Shown: piece after piece, positions 59,436-64,000 of the stretch | Position numbering within the stretch: the stretch's first letter is position 1 | Layout of the letters: every line of letters starts with the position of its first letter | Translations under genes and position numbers: made by a program | Assembly (NCBI GenBank): GCA_007115705.1 | Contig: QXEO01000464.1 | Span: 4,331,559-4,395,558 of the forward strand | DNA: 64,000 nt | Reading direction: 5' to 3' | DNA from: Dactylis glomerata | Taxonomy: Eukaryota > Streptophyta > Magnoliopsida > Poales > Poaceae | Notes under the pieces: generated by a model | The model's database searches: none | What the model was told of the DNA's origin: nothing | What the model saw: only the letters and a program-made list of their open reading frames with translations

Positions 59436-59839
59436 TGTTGTTGCAAAGATCTAACTGTGGTGAAAACCTAGACTAGAATTCTGAGAGAGTGTGAGACAAT
59501 ATTTGCGCTGCTCAACTGCTTGCAGCCTTTTCTGCTTTCTGTTATTAAGGGGCAGATCACCAGAACGTGATGCCAAATTACAAGGAGAACGAGTCATGCA
59601 CCGAGCCTACTGCCGCGCCATCCCACGACGCCCGTTGCACGAGCTCCACTAAACCCCTCTACAAATGCGTGATCCATGCCATCCCATGGAGCTATTCTAG
59701 CGGGAGACTACAGCTAATTGAAAACTGTAAAACGCCTAACACTGACAATACGTGGACAGGTGCACGCTAACTGACAGCTTATTCAGAAAACTGAAAGAGA
59801 CTAAAAACCTGTCTACTATGTGCAGAAGATTAGCTAACA
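59436..59839 (-). repeat. E7 5' LTR
   Basis: 404 bp starting TGTTGTTGC and ending GCTAACA in plus orientation. The boundary follows from the primer site on one side and the start of gene homology on the other. The partner LTR is not in the window. Confidence 0.7.
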
Positions 59840-60079
59840 GCCTCGGGCCCTATCTCCGCCGCTCGACGCCGGCCCCACGAACCACGCCGCCGCGACGGGA
59901 CATTGGCGCTGGTCGTCGACGGTGATATTGGGTCCGTGCAGAACAAAGGAGGGGCGGTGGCGCAGCAGATGCTGAGTTTGGAGCTGGCGCGCCGGACTCT
60001 GGAGGAAGGAGCGACGGAGGACTCGGCGGCCAGGTCGTCGTGCCGCTCCAACGACGCTCCACTCCCGGCGCTGCACTAA
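59840..60079 (+). pseudogene. truncated paralogue of the secreted-peptide-like gene at 62443
   Basis: Aligns to the second half of 62443-62835, starting at the gcctcgggccctatctccg region and ending with a stop at 60077-60079. The signal-peptide half is cut off by E7. The first part is in a different frame from the last, so at least one indel is present. The C-terminus reads SSCRSNDAPLPALH: the first cysteine is kept, and a short deletion removes the part with the second cysteine. Downstream sequence also resembles the flank of the intact gene. Confidence 0.75.
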
Positions 60080-60182
60080 CGCACGGCCACCATGGACCTG
60101 GCATGCATGCTAGTGCTTACGGTCTGCTCCTAGCTAGTAGATAGATTTGAGCTATTCATTCATGTATAGCAGCCCAGCACTA

Positions 60183-60452
60183 AGGTGTCAGGTGGGAATG
60201 TGGGATCTCACCTTAATCCCACTTGTAGTGTATTTTGAATTTTTAATGTAAATTTTGAGATAAAAATTTATACTTCCTCCGTTTTAAAATATAAGATCTT
60301 TTAGTTTTGTGAAGCAAATGTATCTACACACTAAAAGATGTCTAGATACATTTGCTTCACAAAACTAAAACATCTTATATTTTAAAACGGAGGGAGTACT
60401 AGCAAAGATAAAATGAGCTATAAGTGGGACTTAGGGATTCCACCTGACACCT
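60183..60452. mobile_element. MITE with AGGTGTCAGGTGG termini, TA target site
   Basis: Inverted ends aggtgtcaggtgg and ccacctgacacct, with further subterminal match (cccactt/aagtggg), flanked by ta on both sides (60181-60182, 60453-60454). No coding capacity. It contains the Stowaway insertion below. Confidence 0.65.
60273..60396. mobile_element. Stowaway MITE nested in the MITE above
   Basis: 124 bp, near-perfect inverted repeat over most of its length, with ends cttcctccgttttaaaat and attttaaaacggagggag and TA duplications at 60271-60272 and 60397-60398. This is the typical CTCCCTCCGT Stowaway type of Tc1/mariner origin. Confidence 0.92.
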
Positions 60453-60774
60453 TATCCAGCACATCTATGTGCATGTTAACATTTATGCTAGTCGTATAAT
60501 ATCTAATAGATTTTGTTGTATAGATCAGTTTACTTTTACCTGATATGATCATTGCGTATAAGATCAAAAAAAGACTGACTGTGAATGTAAAAATTTACGG
60601 TCGAGTAGATCCATCGTATGAGTTTTTGTTAAAAAACTGGATACAAGATGCGATTTCAAGGCCTCACTACCTCAACCAAGCATGCCTCCCATCGGTTTGG
60701 ACTTTGGAGACCTTGGGCAACTCCGAAGTCCAATTTTTTTTTCTTTGTTAGCTCTCTAAAATAGAAGTTAGACG
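60453..60774 (+). other. 3' flank of the gene-copy duplication
   Basis: The stretch ttgttgtatagatcagt (from about 60513) and what follows resembles 62970-63040 downstream of the intact gene. No gene seen. Confidence 0.45.
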
Positions 60775-61165
60775 ATGAATAGATTAGAACAATGTGGATG
60801 GCGAAATTGTGGCCTTTGTAAATTATGCAATCAAGTTGAAAAATTGGCTGCCCATCTTCTATTCAAATGTTGTTTCACAATTAGTGTTTGGCCAAGATTA
60901 AAGGTGTGCGTTAGGCTTCATGATGTCATGCCGACTAAGTGGCATGCCAACAAAGACATCAAATATTAGTAGATTCTTTGTGTAAAAAAGAGGAAAGTCA
61001 AGGAGAGCTGTGTCATCACTTGCCATGCTTGCCTCATAGGAAGTTTGGAAAGAACACAATTTTTGCGTGATCTGAAATCACTTGTCCACCGCCTCTACGG
61101 TGGTGGCAAGAATTAAGAATGAGACGGTGATGTGCTCTCAGCTAGTGGGGAGATTTGAGTAATGT
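60775..61165 (+). pseudogene. LINE remnant, C-terminal zf-RVT region
   Basis: Reads CGLCKLCNQVEKLAAHLLFK, with the CxxC...HxxxxC arrangement of the zinc-binding domain after plant LINE reverse transcriptases. About 200 bp later, in another frame, EVWKE and VVARIKNE match the LINE C-terminal tail. Several stops; decayed. Confidence 0.7.
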
Positions 61166-62269
61166 AGGATACGTTTGGTTCTAAGCCAAAGGTAGCCCTA
61201 CCAATTGGTGCGCCATGACATTTGGCACTGGTTTGGTTCGACCCCCGAATCGGCTAGCCTGCGCGCAGTTCATTTTCTGCCGATTGGTGGGTGGATTGAA
61301 GGCGGCCAAAAGCTGCACCAAAATATTGGTCGTGCCTATAATTTGGTACGATTCGCGAGGGTTTAAAGGAAACATAGAGTAGACCCTTTGTTTTTGTGTC
61401 TTGGCTTTTTCCTTCACTTTGGTGTTGCAACACTCTAAAACCATTTTCTTCTTAATCAATAATAATGGTAAATCTTTTAGCTTGTTAAAAGAAGATGCAT
61501 TATGTCATTTTCAAAATGAGAGAGAACAAGATTCATCATATAATGTATTTTGGTCATTTTAATTTATTGGCGCATCACACCATTTCGATTTAAACTAGCA
61601 TTCCGATGGAGAATCCTGCAAAGCAAGTACTTCCATGATCAGAGCCTGTTTCCTCTTTTAACTGAGGCGTGGAAAGCAGTGGACTCCCCCAGTCACACGG
61701 CACGTCCCTTTCCTAGAAGATACCGGCCCAGAATCCATTTTGTCTGCTAGCTGCACATGGAAAGAAAACGGAGTAATATACTCCTGCTAGTCCTACTCGG
61801 CACACAGTCGGCTCTAACTAGTTAACAATCCTACTTCAGGCTACTACTACTACTTTGAGGCACCGTGTGCACATAGTCAAGCATTTGGGCGTGCAAACTA
61901 AGTCTAAACCCCGACGGCCACTGGTATTAATATTTCTGCTTTGCACGGGAGATACGATTGAGCCAATCCTTGCTGTGCAAGTCAAAAAGTTGCCGTAGTA
62001 GTATAGTGTAAAGTAGAAATCCACCGACATGGCTTGTTCAAAATGCTAGACACGACGTGGACAGGAGTAGTTTCCCGGCAGACTGTTGTCCATTTGAATT
62101 TTTTCCAGACTTTCACAATGCATCCACGTATGGCCGGTGCTGTGGTATGCTCGTGTAGTCGTGTGGTTTACGCCCACGCGCTAATTAGCAAGGCCTCACA
62201 TGCTCACCTTAGTGGAAATCGCTGCACATTTCCTTGCCATTACCCTGTCATTTCGGTCGATCTCCAGTC
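61166..62269. other. region without recognised gene
   Basis: Nothing supported. Short ORFs on both strands lack homology I recognise. The motif gtttggttctaagccaa at 61171-61187 resembles the start of some MITEs, but I find no matching end. Confidence 0.5.
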
Positions 62270-62276
62270 TCGCGCC

Positions 62277-62442
62277 CTACATAAGTACGACGGCTTGCCA
62301 TTGAATCTTGCAACAGTTCAAGCTATTCCTACTGTAGTCACTCACTGGTGTGGCATCTCCCGCGCTTGCTGAGAAATCTGACTCGATCTCTTCAAAGAAA
62401 GCTCGCCTCCGTACGCAGTACCTCGCCGGAACCCTAGACCAA
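62277..62442 (+). promoter_or_regulatory. likely core promoter and 5' UTR of the gene at 62443
   Basis: ctacataagta at 62277-62287 is a fair TATA-type box. The following about 150 bp includes no ATG in good context before 62443, and the last part (gccggaaccctagaccaaATG) looks like a cereal 5' UTR. Confidence 0.45.
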
Positions 62443-62835
62443 ATGGCACGGTACTCGCGCGCTTTGCTCCCGTTGCTTCTTCTAGCATGCGCCCTCGTCC
62501 AGAGCTCCTACGGCTCGCGATCTTCTCTGCTGGAGCCGCAGAAGCCCGAGGTCCTATCTCCGGCGGTTCACGGCACCGCCGAACCACGCCCCCGCGGGGA
62601 CGGCGGCACGGCCTCCACGGAGGAGGGGGCGACTGGCCATCGTGGAGCACACGCCGATGACGGTGCTGCTCGGTTGGATGGAAGATCAGTAGTGCAGCAG
62701 GTGCTGAGAACCGCGCCGAGTCCGAAGCTGGCGCGCCGGGTTCTGCGGGGAGGAGCGACGGCGGACTCGACGGCAGGGTCGTCGTGCCGCTCCCACGACG
62801 CTCGCGTATCGTGCGCCCCTCCGGCGCTGCACTGA
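62443..62835 (+). CDS. small secreted-peptide-like precursor (130 aa)
   Basis: Start ATG at 62443. The first about 24 residues (MARYSRALLPLLLLACALVQ, then SSYG) form a clear signal peptide, so the product should enter the secretory pathway. The middle is Gly/Ala/Pro/Glu-rich and low in order. The last third, from VVQQVLR on, is basic with a possible dibasic cleavage site (LARR), and ends with SSCRSHDARVSCAPPALH, two cysteines eight residues apart. This layout (signal peptide, variable spacer, short conserved C-terminus) is that of plant peptide-hormone precursors. I do not recognise the family; two-cysteine phytocytokines such as the CTNIP/SCREW type are one untested comparison. High GC, single exon. 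A truncated paralogue lies 2.4 kb upstream. Could also be a decaying orphan gene. Confidence 0.6.
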   Translation: MARYSRALLPLLLLACALVQSSYGSRSSLLEPQKPEVLSPAVHGTAEPRPRGDGGTASTEEGATGHRGAHADDGAARLDGRSVVQQVLRTAPSPKLARRVLRGGATADSTAGSSCRSHDARVSCAPPALH

Positions 62836-63195
62836 CGCACGGCGGCCATGGATCGACCTAAAATGCTTATAGCCCGCTCGTAGTCCATCGCTTTGATCAT
62901 TCCTTCATGAATAGTTGTATATACGTTTACATTCCCGTTACTCGTCTATATGTTTCATTAACTTGGGCTGTTGTATAGATCAGTATGCTCGACATGATGT
63001 GATGATGTTGCGCAAGTTAAGACTGATTTGTGAATATAAAGAATTGCTATGCTCTAGATATATTGTCTACGCACCTCCGTTTATGCTGACAAACGCTGCA
63101 ATTTTCGTGCCTCCCAAGAAAGAGTGAGAATATTATTTGTTGGCAATCATCTTACGAAACTTTGGCAACACTATTGGATTGATGCTCCAGCCAAT

Positions 63196-63395
63196 AATTC
63201 TAAAAGTTCAAACTTATGGAAAGAGCTAGGCTATGTATTATTTTAACATTTTCCTTCATATTTAGGCTGAACAAATGAGAACACACTAGACATGGCTAGT
63301 CGGGGGCCGCAACTATTCCAAGTAGATTAAGTAGTGCATTACAATTCTAAAAGTCTAAACTGATGGAAAAAGGCTAGGCTATATGTTTATTTTAA
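63196..63395 (+). repeat. pair of about 50-bp direct repeats
   Basis: 63196-63246 and 63344-63395 share aattctaaaag, ctatggaaa-like and gctaggctat blocks in the same order with several differences. Origin unknown. Confidence 0.6.
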
Positions 63396-63423
63396 TAAAC
63401 ACCACCGATCTTTGTTACCAATT

Positions 63424-64000
63424 GCAGAAAGAGCCAAGTTGTGCCTATAAGGTGTGATGATATTGATCTTGAAAACATCCTCCAAGTGTTCCAGGCCATC
63501 TGAACCTCCTTCCCAGTAAAATATTTAAGCTTTCCCTTGTTTGTCATGAGACTATCAGAAATGTTGAGAAGGCTTTATTTTGGGGTTCAGCTTGGCCAAA
63601 TGGAATGCAGCGAAAGGATGTTGTCCCAAAGATTTTGTGATTTCAGAGAGAAGAAAGTCCAGTGTGAAGAGAGCATTGAAAATGTTTTTTGGGTTTCCCA
63701 TATGAATATCAACGAGAGCCTTTCGATTGACCATATAGCGTAATTCTGCAAGCTTTGTGATATGCTCCAAAATGTTCAAATAGAACATGATACTCCGGGC
63801 TCCATTTTTTGGAAGTTTGGCAATAAAGGATATTTGGCTAAGTCGGTTTACTCAATGGAATCCATGGGTCTCACTTCCTCTACTATGCCTCCGATGATTC
63901 GAAAGCCTTGGCTCCTCCCAAGTGCAAGATCTTCTTTTGGCTTGTTCTCCTAAATTGGGCGTGGAGGACGGATAGGCTTCATAGGCGGGGATGACCAAAT
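63424..64000 (+). pseudogene. LINE remnant, reverse transcriptase C-terminal part, runs off the window
   Basis: Around 63424-63520 the sequence reads VPIRCDDIDLENILQVFQAI, then TSFPVKYLSFP, matching the plant LINE RT stretch before FPxxYLGxP. After a decayed part, 63785-64000 reads IFWKFGNKGYLAKSVY and, in another frame, WAPPKCKIFFWLVLLNWAWR, the region just before the zinc-binding domain. Multiple stops and frame changes. Its continuation would match the fragment at 60775. Confidence 0.7.

Larger units (their letters stand above)
58426..59839 (-). mobile_element. E7: Copia element, 5' part, with 404-bp LTR
   Basis: 5' LTR 59436-59839, primer site 59422-59433, then the coding region cut by E6 at 58425. 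The five bases after the LTR are gcctc (59840-59844), the likely TSD, inside a gene copy. The other end is outside the window. Confidence 0.8.

Noticed and set aside
59830..60104. Minus-strand ORFs of 73-84 codons over the gene copy
   Set aside because: The plus-strand similarity to 62443-62835 explains this region. The intact gene also has such antisense frames.
61166..61450. Possible MITE starting gtttggttctaagcc
   Set aside because: No matching inverted end or target duplication was found.
1..64000. tRNA, rRNA or other structured RNA genes
   Set aside because: Only tRNA-complementary primer sites were seen, and none is part of a complete tRNA gene.

Overview
This is a repeat-dominated stretch of a large grass genome, most likely wheat, Aegilops or a close Triticeae relative. 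The evidence is nested LTR retrotransposons of Gypsy (Athila-like) and Copia (BARE/Angela-like) type, a Stowaway MITE, LINE fragments and almost no ordinary genes. The genus is an inference from element style. Element labels E1-E7 are mine, and I have not assigned published family names.

The window resolves into a nest that can be read from target-site duplications (TSDs) and matching LTRs. A small gene copy at the right (59840-60079) was hit by a Copia element E7 (58426-59839). E7 was hit by an element with a >2.5 kb LTR (E6, 55919-58425). E6 was hit by the non-autonomous Gypsy element E1 (window start to 55918). E1 then received two insertions: E2 (5436-41719, minus, TSD GTCAT) in its 3' non-coding region, and the Copia element E3 (43179-54708, minus) in its 3' LTR. 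E2 itself received E4 (6794-11737, TSD GGTGG) in its 3' LTR and E5 (17999-40824, minus, TSD GTTTC) in its 5' LTR. Once the insertions are removed, both LTRs of E2 are exactly 1645 bp, which supports the reconstruction.

Coding content: E1 and E2 carry gag and an aspartic protease but no reverse transcriptase or integrase. E1 also has an Athila-type ORF of unknown function. E4 has 829-bp LTRs, a decayed protease-like domain and a long unrecognised ORF that runs into its 3' LTR. E5 is LARD-like, with LTRs of about 6.4-6.5 kb and a 3.0 kb non-coding interior. It is arranged as LTR-internal-partial LTR-internal-LTR. E3 is a decayed Copia element arranged as LTR-internal-LTR-partial internal.

The only convincing host gene is at 62443-62835. 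It encodes a 130-residue precursor with a signal peptide and a short C-terminal segment with two cysteines. Its truncated paralogue lies at 59840-60079. Both copies are followed by plus-strand LINE fragments, which suggests a tandem duplication later broken up by transposons and nested MITEs.

The observations most worth following are: the PPT-bounded non-coding module shared by E1 and E2; a GC-rich palindrome just upstream of the TATA box in the LTRs of both; the E4 ORF that overlaps its LTR; a second pre-integrase module in E3; two independent tandem multi-LTR arrays; and the secreted-peptide-like gene pair.
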